This document shows positions 24,959 to 33,735 of a stretch of DNA of 64,000 nucleotides, one piece after another (position 1 is the first letter of the stretch; the number at the start of each line of letters is the position of its first letter). Made by a program: the position numbers and the translations under genes. Below the pieces are notes generated by a model. That model did no database searches, had not been told where the DNA came from, and saw only the letters and a program-made list of their open reading frames with translations. Origin of the DNA: Verrucomicrobiota bacterium (GTDB lineage: Bacteria; Verrucomicrobiota; Verrucomicrobiia; Opitutales; UBA953); contig BGOK01000002.1 in the NCBI GenBank assembly GCA_003569205.1, forward strand, positions 124,001 to 188,000. Reading direction: 5' to 3'.

Positions 24959-26323
24959 TTGGAAACCGCGCCCACCATTCGTTCGGAAATCGGACCCACG
25001 CTTAAACTGGCGATTCCCATCATGCTCGGGATGTTGGGCTATGGGCTGATGTTCTACGTCGATGTCGCGATGGCTGGGCACTTGGGCGAAACGGCCCTCG
25101 CGGCCTCGGCCTTGGCTTCAAACCTTAGTTATATTCCGTATGTCTTTGGCATCGGGGTGGTCGGAGCCGTCGCGGTCTATCAGTCGCAGGATAACGGCGC
25201 CGGCGTGGCCGAATCTGCGCCCGCCATCTTGCGGCACGGCATGGCTTTGGCGCTGGCAATCGGCCTCGTCACCGCAGTCTTGAGCCATGCCTTCGTCGGC
25301 TTCCTCCCGCTCTTAGGTTCTTCCAAGGCTGTCACCGACGAAGCCCGCGAGTTCTTCATTCTGATGTCTTGGTCGATGATCCCGGGCTTGTTATTCCATG
25401 CCTTGCGTGGGCATCGTGACTCGCAGCATCAGCCCTGGATATCATTGGCGTGGCTGAGTGTGGGCATTCTCGTGAACATCCTCCTAAACTGGCTCTGGAT
25501 GTTCGGTCATTGGGGCTTTCCAGACTTGGGACTGGCTGGGGCCGGGTGGGCGACCTTAGTCGCACGCTGCGTGATGCTCATCGGGCTCTGGTTCACCCCG
25601 GGGCGTGGGGAGGTCCGCTGGGCGGAAGGCCTGCAGCTCGCGGTGTTACGTCGCTTGCTCAAGACGGGCTGGCCCGCGGGCCTGCATAGCTTGAGCGAGG
25701 TGGGTATCTTTGCGGTCGTCCCAATCATGGCCGGCTGGCTTTCCCCGACGGCCCAAGCCGCGCACCAAGTCGCCATCAGTACCGCTTCCGCGGCCTTCAT
25801 GTTGCCCTTGGGCTTAGGCATCGCCGCCGGGATTCGCGTGGGCGAGGCCTATGGCGCCAAGGACCCGCGGCGGGTACAGGCGATTGGCCATGGTGCCTTA
25901 ATCCTGGGGGGCCTCATCATGTCTGTCTATGGGCTCGGTATGGTGCTCACCCGGCCATGGTTGATGCAGACCTATGGCGTGGCGGGGACGGACATCGCTA
26001 CAGTCGCCTCGGCCCTCCTGATCTTCGCCGCCCTCTGGGCGCCCTTCGATGGCTTGCAGGTCGTCGCGGCTCATCTCCTTCGCTCCGTCAACTGCGCGAG
26101 CTGGGCTTCCTGGAGCGTCTTCTTGGTCTACTGGCTCTTTTGCCTACCATTCTCCTTGGCCTTGGCTTTCCCGCGTGGGTTCACGCTCTTCGGCGTGCCC
26201 GTCGGTTGGTATGACCTCGGTCCCACGGGAATCTGGATTTCCTTGGCGACCGGCTTGACGCTCGTCGCCCTGGCGATGACCTGGAAGTTCCGTCGCGTCG
26301 CCCAGGCTGGCGTTGCTAGCTGA
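24959..26323 (+). CDS. MATE family efflux transporter
   Basis: This 454-residue inner membrane protein has about 12 transmembrane segments. Family features are GPTLKLAIPIMLGMLGYGLM in helix 1, MAGHLGETALAA after it, and an internal duplication with a matching second half from about residue 235. These proteins export drugs or cationic compounds in exchange for sodium or protons. The start is uncertain: the best in-frame codon is TTG at 24959, and no ATG or GTG occurs before helix 1 in this frame. It begins 61 bases after the preceding large protein; the two may share a transcript. Confidence 0.88.
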   Translation: METAPTIRSEIGPTLKLAIPIMLGMLGYGLMFYVDVAMAGHLGETALAASALASNLSYIPYVFGIGVVGAVAVYQSQDNGAGVAESAPAILRHGMALALAIGLVTAVLSHAFVGFLPLLGSSKAVTDEAREFFILMSWSMIPGLLFHALRGHRDSQHQPWISLAWLSVGILVNILLNWLWMFGHWGFPDLGLAGAGWATLVARCVMLIGLWFTPGRGEVRWAEGLQLAVLRRLLKTGWPAGLHSLSEVGIFAVVPIMAGWLSPTAQAAHQVAISTASAAFMLPLGLGIAAGIRVGEAYGAKDPRRVQAIGHGALILGGLIMSVYGLGMVLTRPWLMQTYGVAGTDIATVASALLIFAALWAPFDGLQVVAAHLLRSVNCASWASWSVFLVYWLFCLPFSLALAFPRGFTLFGVPVGWYDLGPTGIWISLATGLTLVALAMTWKFRRVAQAGVAS

Positions 26324-26423
26324 AAATAACCGTCACACGTTCGCCACTTTGTTGCGGTACAATCTTAACTCGCCCCGGGCTTTGCAGGTCGCGGCGAGCG
26401 GTTAGTCTTTCGGTGCACCCCAA

Positions 26424-26690
26424 ATGCACCTCACTCAAGAAATCAAAGATTCCTGGGAGATGGAAGAAGATCCGGAATACGGCTACCGCGAGGAAGCCGA
26501 AGCAGACGTCACCCTCATGTCGCTCGAAAAAATCCAGTTACTCATCGCCGAGCTGCGTGTACTGGAAGGCAATCATGGCCTACCGAGCGAAGTAATGGAA
26601 CGCGTCTGCGATTATGTGGCGCGAGACCCCGTGTACTCTGCGTCCACCCGTTTACTCTTCCGTTCGACCATCGATCCACTCCGGCCGTAA
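26424..26690 (+). CDS. Small acidic protein of unknown function
   Basis: This 88-residue ORF starts at ATG 26424. The N-terminal third is strongly acidic (WEMEEDPEYGYREEAEAD) and the rest is predicted helical, with a Leu-rich stretch LEKIQLLIAELRVLEG. No signal peptide, Cys or known motif is visible. Composition differs from random antisense frames in this genome, and a TACAAT -10-like box at 26358-26363 lies upstream, so I judge it real. I do not recognise a family. Confidence 0.55.
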   Translation: MHLTQEIKDSWEMEEDPEYGYREEAEADVTLMSLEKIQLLIAELRVLEGNHGLPSEVMERVCDYVARDPVYSASTRLLFRSTIDPLRP

Positions 26691-26762
26691 GCCGGATAGC
26701 AGCCGTCTTTAGGACGCGCGCGACCTAGGAAAACCTAGGCAGGGGCAGTGTCGTCTCGGCAC

Positions 26763-26788
26763 AAAAAAACCGACCTTGCGGGCGGTTT
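26763..26788 (-). terminator. Intrinsic terminator after rpmA
   Basis: On the minus strand the stem AAACCG/CGGTTT (26783-26788 with 26767-26772), extended by a CC/GG pair after one mismatch, is followed by a T run ending at 26763. It closes the rplU-rpmA transcript. Confidence 0.82.
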
Positions 26789-26810
26789 CAGAAGCGAACT
26801 TTCGTTCAGC

Positions 26811-27077
26811 TTAGATCGAACAGGCGGACGAGGTCGTGGGAACGATTTCCACCTTGCGGTGTTCGCTGTCCCACTTCACGAGGCCGTCGGCCTTAGCGAA
26901 AAGGGTGTGGTCGCGACCCATACCCACGTTGCGACCGGCACGCATTTGCGTCCCGCGCTGGCGGATAAGGATAGAACCAGCAGAGGCGAATTCGCCGCTG
27001 TAGAGTTTAACGCCGAGGCGCTTGGAGCGAGAATCGCGGCCGTTGCTGGAAGTGCCGCCACCTTTCTTTGTTGCCAT
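26811..27077 (-). CDS. rpmA: 50S ribosomal protein L27
   Basis: An 88-residue L27. The N-terminus [16 protein letters not shown] and the motif [23 protein letters not shown] (split here by family alignment) are diagnostic. L27 reaches the peptidyl transferase centre with its N-terminal tail. There is no Firmicutes-type cleavable N-terminal extension. It lies 26 bases downstream of rplU in the usual L21-L27 pair; no obgE follows. Confidence 0.97.
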   Translation of the reverse strand: MATKKGGGTSSNGRDSRSKRLGVKLYSGEFASAGSILIRQRGTQMRAGRNVGMGRDHTLFAKADGLVKWDSEHRKVEIVPTTSSACSI

Positions 27078-27103
27078 GGTAGTGTCTGGTTAAAAGGGAT
27101 TAT

Positions 27104-27418
27104 TTAGGCAGAGATGGTCTCAACCTTGATCACGGACAGCTCTTGGCGGTGGCCGCGACGACGGTAGTAGCCCTTACGGCGGCGGTGCTTGAAGATGTCG
27201 ATCTTCTCGCCGCGCTTGTTCTCCAAGATCTTGGCGGTGACCGTCGCGCCAGCGACAGTAGGGGTACCGATCTTTGCATCGGCTCCTTCCCCCACGAGGA
27301 GGACTTGGTCAAAGGTAAGGAGATCCCCTTTGTTCTTACCAGGGTACTGGTTAACAATGAGAACGTCGCCTGGCTTGACGGTGAACTGGCGACCGGAGGT
27401 GATAAATGTGGCCTTCAT
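27104..27418 (-). CDS. rplU: 50S ribosomal protein L21
   Basis: A 104-residue L21. The ATG at 27418 gives the standard N-terminus [12 protein letters not shown]; the longer frame to 27463 is rejected. The conserved C-terminal RNA-binding stretch [17 protein letters not shown] is present. It is the first gene of the rplU-rpmA operon, divergent from the gamma-carbonic anhydrase gene. Confidence 0.96.
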   Translation of the reverse strand: MKATFITSGRQFTVKPGDVLIVNQYPGKNKGDLLTFDQVLLVGEGADAKIGTPTVAGATVTAKILENKRGEKIDIFKHRRRKGYYRRRGHRQELSVIKVETISA

Positions 27419-27599
27419 GGCTGTCGGAAGGTCGGAGCAAACGGAGGGAAGGGGGGTTGGCAAGGGGATTTTAGGTTCGGGGGCGATTAAACCCAGAATT
27501 ACCCGGGAGAATGGCCTTGGAGGGCTTTAAAGGGTGTTTTTCGGCGAACTTATTTGATTCGGGCTTTCCTGCTCCTTGCCCTCCGCCACAGTCCGAGGG

Positions 27600-28178
27600 G
27601 TGAACCCGTTCCAGTCCACCCCCCATTCCTTCGAAGATTTACCCGATAAAGACGAGGAACTCTCCCGGGAGCTGACCCGTAACCTCGCCAAAGGGCCCAC
27701 GGTACATGCCGCTGCCTTTGTCCACGCTAAGGCCGTGGTCATCGGTAACGTGACGGTCGGCGCGAAGGCCAGTATCTGGCCCTGCGCAGTCCTGCGTGGT
27801 GATATCGCCCCGATCAGCGTGGGCGAGGGGACCAATATTCAAGATGGGGCGGTCGTCCATGTGGCCGATCGTCTACCCGCACTTATCGGCCAGCGCGTGA
27901 CGGTTGGGCACTTGGCCATGATCCATGCATGCACAATCGGCGACGAATGCCTCATTGGTATGCATGCGACGATTCTCGATGGTGCCGTCATCGGCGCGCG
28001 TTGCATCATTGGTGCAGGCGCGTTGGTCACCAAGGGCACCATCATTCCGTCTGGTTCGATGGTCTTAGGTTCGCCGGCCAAAGTCGTGCGTCCCTTGACG
28101 GCGGCGGAGCAGGCAAGCTTACCTAGCTGGGCTGAGAAATACGTGAAGGTCGCCGCGCACCACCGCCGTTTCGAGTGA
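27600..28178 (+). CDS. Gamma-carbonic anhydrase family protein (left-handed beta-helix)
   Basis: This is a 192-residue protein from GTG 27600; a TTG at 27576 is a weaker alternative. Repeated hexapeptides such as VIGNVTVG and VIGARCIIG indicate a left-handed parallel beta-helix. Three likely zinc ligands are the His in GAVVHV and the two in VGHLAMIHAC, matching Cam-like gamma-carbonic anhydrases. Many relatives (YrdA, PaaY) have uncertain or thioesterase-type activity, so carbon dioxide hydration is not assured. The stop overlaps the next gene by four bases (GTGA), implying coupled translation. Confidence 0.9.
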   Translation: MNPFQSTPHSFEDLPDKDEELSRELTRNLAKGPTVHAAAFVHAKAVVIGNVTVGAKASIWPCAVLRGDIAPISVGEGTNIQDGAVVHVADRLPALIGQRVTVGHLAMIHACTIGDECLIGMHATILDGAVIGARCIIGAGALVTKGTIIPSGSMVLGSPAKVVRPLTAAEQASLPSWAEKYVKVAAHHRRFE

Positions 28179-29065
28179 CCGTACCAGGCGTCCAGTCGGC
28201 GGAAGTAGTGCTCGGGCCGGAGGCCTGGCGCCCGCGGCGTGATGCCCATCAAGCCCGTGGGGCAGCCCTCGGGGACGCCCGACGGCAGCGCGCCGCGACC
28301 GCTACACGCGAGCCGGTGGAGGATTTCCTTTTCACGTATTATCCCTTTCGCCTCAGCGCGCTCCAGCGGTGGACGCCGGGAGTAGGCGTGGCGTTAGTCG
28401 ACGCCGATGAATTACTGGTGGATGGACGCTTCCAGCGTGGTGCCGATGGGTATGTGCGCGTCGTGGCGCCAGATGAATTGGAGCGCTCCCGCTTGACCTT
28501 TACGCGCGACCTGTGCGTTGCCGTCGCGGGTCGCCCCGCGTTCCTCGGGTGCTTCGGCCTGCACGAATGGGCGATGGTCTATCAGCAGGCCGCCGAACGC
28601 CGACACCAAGGCTGGCCCCTGCGGCTCGGGTCGGAAGGTACCGATGCGGTCGTGCGGGCCTTGCCCATTCGTTGCACTCACTATGACGCGTTCCGTTTCT
28701 TCACGCCGCCGGCTCGGCCGCTGAATAAACTGAACCCTGACCTCGACGGCCGCTTGGTGAATGAACAGCCGGGCTGCGTGCACGTCACGATGGATCTCTA
28801 TAAGTGGGCGATGAAGTCGGCGCCGTGGGTGCCAGCCGAACTGGCCGCCGATTGCTTCGAACTCGCGCGTGATGCGCGGTCGGTCGATATGCGCGCGAGC
28901 CCTTACGATTTCTCCGCCGTTGGCCTCGCGCCTATCTGCATTGAGACGCCGGAAGGGCGCAGCGAGTATGAGCAGGAGCAACGTCGACTCACAAAAAAGG
29001 CGGAACCCTTACGGGCCCGCCTGATTACGTCGCTGAACGGTGCGCTCAGCGTTTCGGTTCAGTAA
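28175..29065 (+). CDS. Conserved protein of unknown function ('3-methyladenine DNA glycosylase' in some annotations)
   Basis: A 296-residue soluble protein starting at GTG 28175, which overlaps the stop of the carbonic anhydrase gene. Recognisable conserved segments are DFLFTYYPFR near residue 50, GCFGLHEWAMVYQ near 125, RCTHYDAFRFFTP near 167, and DLYKWAMK and DMRASPYDF near 210 and 248. Actinobacterial relatives carry the label 3-methyladenine DNA glycosylase, but I see no helix-hairpin-helix or other glycosylase motif that supports it. The many conserved His, Asp and Tyr residues suggest an enzyme. The stop codon directly abuts the stop of the opposing DUF1080 gene. Confidence 0.8.
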   Translation: MTVPGVQSAEVVLGPEAWRPRRDAHQARGAALGDARRQRAATATREPVEDFLFTYYPFRLSALQRWTPGVGVALVDADELLVDGRFQRGADGYVRVVAPDELERSRLTFTRDLCVAVAGRPAFLGCFGLHEWAMVYQQAAERRHQGWPLRLGSEGTDAVVRALPIRCTHYDAFRFFTPPARPLNKLNPDLDGRLVNEQPGCVHVTMDLYKWAMKSAPWVPAELAADCFELARDARSVDMRASPYDFSAVGLAPICIETPEGRSEYEQEQRRLTKKAEPLRARLITSLNGALSVSVQ

Positions 29066-29713
29066 TTAAGGCAGCTGCTCGACCTTGAGGTCCTTGTAGT
29101 CGACCTTGCAGCCTGGGTCGTGCGCCTGCAGGGCGAACGTGCCAGTGCCGAGCTTGCGACCAGCCATGCCTTTCGGCGGAGTCCAATCCGCTGGTTCAGT
29201 GAAGTCGACGGTCTGCTTGCCGTTGATCCAAATCTGGATGCGCTTCCCTTCGACGCGGATACGGTAGTCGAACCACTCGTCGTCTGGGGCCGGGGCGACG
29301 TCCATAACATCCTTCACAGCGTAGAGGCCGCCGGTCTTCTTCTTATCGCCGTGCGTGGCGTTCACTTGGCACTCGTAGCCCGCGGCGGGCCAGCCAGCGT
29401 CTTGGTAGGCGGTGTGGAAATAGATGCCCGAGTTGGCGGTCTTGTAGGTCTTTACCTTGGCGGTGAATTCGAAGTTCTTGAAGGAGGCCTTCCCGTCGGG
29501 GCCGACGTAGTAAAGGTGACCTTGTCCCCCGCGGAGCTGCAGCACGCCGTCAGCGACCTTATAGGTACCTTCGGGGGAGTTCTTCGAGGGCTTCCAGCCC
29601 GCGAGGGACTTGCCGTCGAAGAGGGTTACGGCGTCGGCGGCGAAGCCAGCGGCGGCGGTGAGGAGGACGCACGCCGAAGCGGCAAGGGTCCGGAGGGAGG
29701 CACGGGGTAGCAT
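29066..29713 (-). CDS. Exported DUF1080 (3-keto-disaccharide hydrolase) protein
   Basis: A 215-residue protein from the ATG at 29713, which begins a signal peptide ending near AAAGFAADA. The mature part is one DUF1080 jelly-roll domain: LFDGKSLAGWKP near residue 32, GDGVLQLRGG-like VADGVLQLRGG, then NSGIYFHTAYQ near residue 92 and GYECQV near 108. Family members bind or cleave (keto)glycosides; some hydrolyse 3-keto-disaccharides. The family is greatly expanded in Verrucomicrobiota and Planctomycetota. No oxidoreductase neighbour is adjacent here. Confidence 0.9.
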   Translation of the reverse strand: MLPRASLRTLAASACVLLTAAAGFAADAVTLFDGKSLAGWKPSKNSPEGTYKVADGVLQLRGGQGHLYYVGPDGKASFKNFEFTAKVKTYKTANSGIYFHTAYQDAGWPAAGYECQVNATHGDKKKTGGLYAVKDVMDVAPAPDDEWFDYRIRVEGKRIQIWINGKQTVDFTEPADWTPPKGMAGRKLGTGTFALQAHDPGCKVDYKDLKVEQLP

Positions 29714-29759
29714 GACGGGTTCTAGCAAAGCCACTCCCCGCCAGTTCGGAAGTCTTAAC

Positions 29760-31262
29760 TTAGCTGAAGACCTTGATGCCGGCCTCGCGCATCTCAATCA
29801 GGCGCTTCTTCAGCGTCGAGCGGTTGATGCCGAGAATCATGGCAGACCGCAACTGGTTGCCACGGGTTTCTTCCATGGCACGACGGATCATCTCCACTTC
29901 GATGGTGTTGAGGATGTTCAGGCCCTCGTTGAGGCGGTTCTGGCGGTAAATGGCCTCGTACGCCGCGGCCATCGAAGCCCCGGCCACGGGCGCGGTCTCG
30001 GTCAGCGGGGTGGCCGTGGGCGAAGCCGCGTAGCTCGCAACGGCCGCCGTGGCGATGGGCGCGGCGGCCCGGCGCGGGTTAAGCACTTCCTGCGGGAGGT
30101 CCTTCGCGAGGATGGTTTCGCCCTTGGCGAGAACGTTGGCTCGCTGCACGACGTTTTCGAGTTCGCGGACGTTGCCCGGCCAATCGTGCGCCATAAGGGC
30201 GTCGAGGGCCTCGTTGGAGAGGCGCTTCGGACGTAGCTTCTTCGCCGCGGCCTGACGTTGCAGCATGTAGTCAATGAGCAGAGGGATGTCGTCCTTGCGC
30301 TGACGCAGCGCGGGGAGACGAATGCGGAAGACGTTGAGACGGTAGAAGAGGTCTTCGCGGAATAGGCGGGCCGCGACCATCGCTTCGAGGTCCTTGTTCG
30401 TTGCCGCCACGAGGCGAACGCTCACTTTGAGCGTGGTCGTTCCGCCGACTCGCTGGATCTCGCCATCCTGGATGGCGCGGAGGACCTTGGTCTGCGTCGG
30501 GAGTGACATGTCCCCGATTTCATCGAGGAAAATCGTGCCGCCATCGCAGAGTTCAAACTTCCCCGGCTTCATGGCGGTAGCTCCAGTGAACGCGCCCTTT
30601 TCATGGCCGAAGAGCTCCGACTCAATGAGGTTTTCTGGGATGGCTGCGCAATTGACGGCCATGAACGGGCCCTTGGCGCGCAAGGAATGCTGGGCGATGC
30701 AACGGGCGACGAGTTCCTTGCCCGTGCCGCTTTCGCCAGTGATGAGGACCGTCGCGTCGCTGGCAGCGACCTGGCCGATGGACTTGAGGACTTCCTGCAT
30801 TGGCTCGGAACTCCCCACGATGCCTTCCTTGTAGTCGGCTGGGTTGACGAGGGAGCGTGCGGACTTACCGGCGGACGCGAGGTCACGGCGGGCGCCGAGT
30901 GCTCGGTCGACCAGCGCGATGAGCTTCGCCTGATCGAAGGGCTTCATGACGTAGTCGTAGGCGCCGAACTTCATCGCCTCGATCGCGGTCTGGGTCGTGC
31001 CAAACGCGGTCATGAGAATCACCATGGCCTGCGGCTGCGCACCACGGAGCATCTGCAAAGTCTCGATGCCAGTCATCCCACCCATGCGGTTATCGAGAAG
31101 GATGACGTCGGGCTGGTCGCGCTTGGCGAAGGCGACGCCGGTTTCGCCGCTGTCGGCTTCAATCACCGTGTGCCCCTGACCAGCGAGGGCTCGCTTAAGC
31201 GAGTAGCGCAGGTCCTTGTCGTCATCGATGACGAGAACTTTGTCGGGAACGGTTGAACTCAT
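29760..31262 (-). CDS. Sigma-54-dependent response regulator (NtrC family)
   Basis: A 500-residue three-domain activator. Residues 1-120 form a receiver with phospho-acceptor Asp57 (VILLDNRM) and conserved Lys in VMKPFD. Residues about 145-380 form the AAA+ domain with Walker A GESGTGKE (176-183) and the sigma-54 contact loop GAFTGA (223-228). After an Ala/Pro-rich linker, a Fis-type helix-turn-helix closes the protein ([17 protein letters not shown]). It should activate sigma-54 promoters after phosphorylation. No histidine kinase lies nearby, so it is an orphan regulator here, and I found no clear -24/-12 promoter in the neighbouring gaps. Confidence 0.96.
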   Translation of the reverse strand: MSSTVPDKVLVIDDDKDLRYSLKRALAGQGHTVIEADSGETGVAFAKRDQPDVILLDNRMGGMTGIETLQMLRGAQPQAMVILMTAFGTTQTAIEAMKFGAYDYVMKPFDQAKLIALVDRALGARRDLASAGKSARSLVNPADYKEGIVGSSEPMQEVLKSIGQVAASDATVLITGESGTGKELVARCIAQHSLRAKGPFMAVNCAAIPENLIESELFGHEKGAFTGATAMKPGKFELCDGGTIFLDEIGDMSLPTQTKVLRAIQDGEIQRVGGTTTLKVSVRLVAATNKDLEAMVAARLFREDLFYRLNVFRIRLPALRQRKDDIPLLIDYMLQRQAAAKKLRPKRLSNEALDALMAHDWPGNVRELENVVQRANVLAKGETILAKDLPQEVLNPRRAAAPIATAAVASYAASPTATPLTETAPVAGASMAAAYEAIYRQNRLNEGLNILNTIEVEMIRRAMEETRGNQLRSAMILGINRSTLKKRLIEMREAGIKVFS

Positions 31263-31411
31263 GGATAAAAGTAGGCAGAAAGCGTGCCAGAGAGTGGATT
31301 CAGTTCATTTTGACGCTAATGAGTCGTTAAGCAACAGGGCCGTGCTTATTTTTAGGCAATTATACCTTTAAAAGGCCTTTTCTTAGCTTTTAAACGGGTT
31401 TAGGTTGGGGC

Positions 31412-32044
31412 GTGCTTAAAAACCTCCGCCAAATTCTACAGATTAGTGCAGGTTTTTTAGTAGTTTTAGGGCTATTTACAAACGCTTGGCTTTGGTTTGC
31501 CGGGGTGGGGCGGTCCCACGTGAGACCCGAGCAAGTTCCGCCGGGGTCCGTCATGGTCCTCCTCGGTACTAATGAGTTCGTCGGTCAATCGACCAACCCC
31601 ACTGGTACTTATCGTCCGCGCATCGCGGCGGCCGCGGAGCTCGCCAAGTCTGGTCGGGTGAAGGTTGCCGTGGTTTCTGGGATTGAAACGCAGACATTGA
31701 CGATGACCCGCGACCTGCGTGCCGCGGGCGTCACTTGTCCCATCGTCCGCGATCCGTATGGTTGGCGGACCCTCGACTCGGTGCACCGTGCGGCGGCCAG
31801 CTATCCTGGTGAGTCAGTAGTCTTTGTTTCTCAAGGTTGGCATTGCGACCGAGCGCTCTGGATGGCGGATCGCTTGCAGCTCCGCGCCTGTGCTTATCCT
31901 GCGGCGTTCGGTGATGGCTGGCGTCCGGTTTTGGGAGCCGCGCGCGATTTACTCGCCAAGCCTAAAGCCGTTTGGGATTGGCTCACCGGTAGTGAGCTCT
32001 CGACGCCGCAGCCGGTCGCCACGGGTAACGTGCCGACGCTTTGA
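31412..32044 (+). CDS. DUF218 / SanA-YdcF-like membrane-anchored protein
   Basis: A 210-residue protein starting at GTG 31412, with an N-terminal membrane helix (about residues 8-30). The remainder is a DUF218-type Rossmann-like domain: VMVLLGTNEFV near residue 48, an arginine-containing NPTGTYRPRIAAAAEL, VAVVSGIETQ near 88, and FVSQGWHCDRALWMA near 139. SanA-like proteins influence envelope permeability and ElyC affects peptidoglycan, but the biochemical role is unclear. The gene follows a 149-base A/T-rich gap shared with the divergent regulator gene. Its stop codon abuts that of dprA. Confidence 0.82.
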   Translation: MLKNLRQILQISAGFLVVLGLFTNAWLWFAGVGRSHVRPEQVPPGSVMVLLGTNEFVGQSTNPTGTYRPRIAAAAELAKSGRVKVAVVSGIETQTLTMTRDLRAAGVTCPIVRDPYGWRTLDSVHRAAASYPGESVVFVSQGWHCDRALWMADRLQLRACAYPAAFGDGWRPVLGAARDLLAKPKAVWDWLTGSELSTPQPVATGNVPTL

Positions 32045-33130
32045 TCACACCCGCTCGTGGCGGCCGTCGCTGCGACGGAGTAAGTGTCCTTTAATCTCCA
32101 GCATCGTCAGAGCGACGGCCGCCTCCGCCAGCGAACACTGGGTCAGCTGGGCCAGCGATTCGGAATGATGCGCAGTGCCTCCGCCAAAGTGCTTGAGCCA
32201 TCGCGCGTCCGCGGCATCCAGCTTTTCGAGGGGTAGCGTGAGTTGGCCCCGCGCTTCGCCGAGTTCGGCCAAGATGTCATCGAGCGACGAGACTAACGTC
32301 GCCCCGTCCCGAATGAGTGCATGGCAGCCGCGGCTGGTCGGGCTGTCGACTCGGCCCGGCAAGGCACAGAGGGTCTTGCCTTGTTCGCCAGCGAACCGCG
32401 CGGTGATCATACTGCCGCCATCGACATCGGTTTCGACCACGATGACGGCCTGGGCGAGCCCCGCGACGATGCGGTTACGCTGCGGGAAACTTTGCCGATC
32501 CGCGGGTCGACCCAAGGGGAACTCGGCTAGCACGCAGCCCCGCTCAATCATGCGTTGGCGGAGTTTAAAGGCCTCCGGTGGGTAGGTGAGGTCGAGGCCG
32601 TGCCCTAAGATGGCGGCGGTGCGACCCTCCGCTTCCAAAGCCCCTTCGTGCGCGGCGAAATCGATGCCCCGGGCGAGGCCGCTGACGATCCACCAGCCGA
32701 GTTTAGCCAGGTCGCGCGCTAAACTCCGAGCGAGGCCCGCCCCATACGGCGTGCAATGCCGTGAGCCGATAATAGCGACCGCGCGTTCATCGGGCACGGC
32801 GACGCCTTCCATATACAGGACCAGCGGGGCATCCCAGAGTTGTCGGAGTGATGCGGGCCAAATGGCATCGCCCTCATGCAGAATACGAAAGTTTAGGGTA
32901 TTCGCCCGTTCGAGTTCGGCCGCATAATCGAAATCACGACGCAAGAGGCTGGCCACCATCGGGGCCGTGAGCCCTTTGACTTGTTGAAGCGCTTTTATGT
33001 CGGCCGATAGGGCGCGGCGTAGATCGCCGTCAAAAGCTTCTTGTAGCCGTCTGGCGGAGACTGGGCCGATACCAGTGAGTCCGTTCAAAAGGAGACGAAG
33101 GGTGCGAACGTCGGAAGGCAGCGGGTGCAT
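32045..33130 (-). CDS. dprA: DNA processing protein DprA
   Basis: A 361-residue DprA that loads RecA onto incoming single-stranded DNA in transformation. It has an N-terminal helix-hairpin-helix/SAM-like part (LTGIGPVSARRL), a Rossmann-like core with GSRHCTPYG near residue 122, SGLARGIDFAAHEGAL near 149 and FPQRNRIVAGL near 215, and a C-terminal winged-helix region (about 300-361) typical of longer DprAs. It ends a minus-strand operon and lies 20 bases after the nnrD remnant. Its stop codon overlaps none but directly faces the stop of the DUF218 gene. Confidence 0.95.
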   Translation of the reverse strand: MHPLPSDVRTLRLLLNGLTGIGPVSARRLQEAFDGDLRRALSADIKALQQVKGLTAPMVASLLRRDFDYAAELERANTLNFRILHEGDAIWPASLRQLWDAPLVLYMEGVAVPDERAVAIIGSRHCTPYGAGLARSLARDLAKLGWWIVSGLARGIDFAAHEGALEAEGRTAAILGHGLDLTYPPEAFKLRQRMIERGCVLAEFPLGRPADRQSFPQRNRIVAGLAQAVIVVETDVDGGSMITARFAGEQGKTLCALPGRVDSPTSRGCHALIRDGATLVSSLDDILAELGEARGQLTLPLEKLDAADARWLKHFGGGTAHHSESLAQLTQCSLAEAAVALTMLEIKGHLLRRSDGRHERV

Positions 33131-33150
33131 TCCGCTGAATCGTGGCGGGC

Positions 33151-33339
33151 TCAGCGTGGCCGCAAGACCTGCGATAACCTAGGAAGAAGCTCCGTGGTTC
33201 GGATAGCTTCTTCCCCTCGTTGCTCCCTGAGGAGATCCGCGGCTTGCGCATGCCAGGTGACGGCCGCGACGACGGCGTCGAACGCGGTCAGGCCCAAGCG
33301 GTGTCGCAGGAAAGAACCGGTAAGCGTGTGCGCGGCATC
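33151..33339 (-). pseudogene. C-terminal remnant of NAD(P)H-hydrate dehydratase (nnrD-like)
   Basis: Directly after the acpS stop, and in the same frame, the minus strand is open for 62 codons to a TGA at 33151-33153. The translation begins near DAAHTLTGSFL, then GLTAFDAVVAAVTWHAQAADLL, and ends RTTELLPRLSQVLRPR (quoted in pieces). This matches the last third of NnrD (a TG motif, then GL-x-x-F-x-A, then H-x-x-A-x-D, then an acidic Leu-rich tail). There is no start codon suited to a full protein and the nucleotide-binding body is missing. acpS and nnrD are often neighbours, so a deletion that removed most of nnrD is the simplest reading. Confidence 0.6.
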
Positions 33340-33735
33340 TTAGCGGACAATCACCGCGAAGGCTTGGGCGAGGTCGTCGGTGTGCGTGAGCGAGACGAGC
33401 ACGCGCGTACCGCCCTGGCGGGCCAGTAAGGCGCGGGCCTTGTCATCCAGGACCACGAGCGGGCCTTCCTCTGGACCGTGGAGAACCGAGACGCTCGTCA
33501 GGTGGAGTTCGGCGCCTAAGCCCGTGCCAAAGGCCTTGCTGACGGCTTCCTTGGCGGCGAAACGGGCGGCGAGGGAAGGATAGGGGTTGGCTTTGGCTAA
33601 GCACAGCGCCTGTTCGGCGGGGGTGAAGACTTTATCGAGGAAGGTAGCGCCATGTTTCTCATGGGCAGAGCGGATGCGGGCGACCTCTGTGAGGTCCACG
33701 CCAACACCGATCACGTTGCCGCCTTCGAGGTTCAT
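33340..33735 (-). CDS. acpS: Holo-[acyl-carrier-protein] synthase
   Basis: A 131-residue AcpS that transfers 4'-phosphopantetheine from coenzyme A to acyl carrier protein. Magnesium-binding motifs are present: GVGVDLTEVARI near residue 10 and RFAAKEAVSKAFGTG near residue 57. The C-terminus VSLTHTDDLAQAFAVI is standard. The ATG overlaps the pdxJ stop by four bases (ATGA), a classic coupled arrangement also common in other bacteria. Confidence 0.95.
   Translation of the reverse strand: MNLEGGNVIGVGVDLTEVARIRSAHEKHGATFLDKVFTPAEQALCLAKANPYPSLAARFAAKEAVSKAFGTGLGAELHLTSVSVLHGPEEGPLVVLDDKARALLARQGGTRVLVSLTHTDDLAQAFAVIVR

Noticed and set aside
29714-31411. Sigma-54 promoter near the NtrC-type regulator
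   Set aside because: No GG-N10-GC pair with the right TGGCAC/TTGCA context was found in the flanking gaps.
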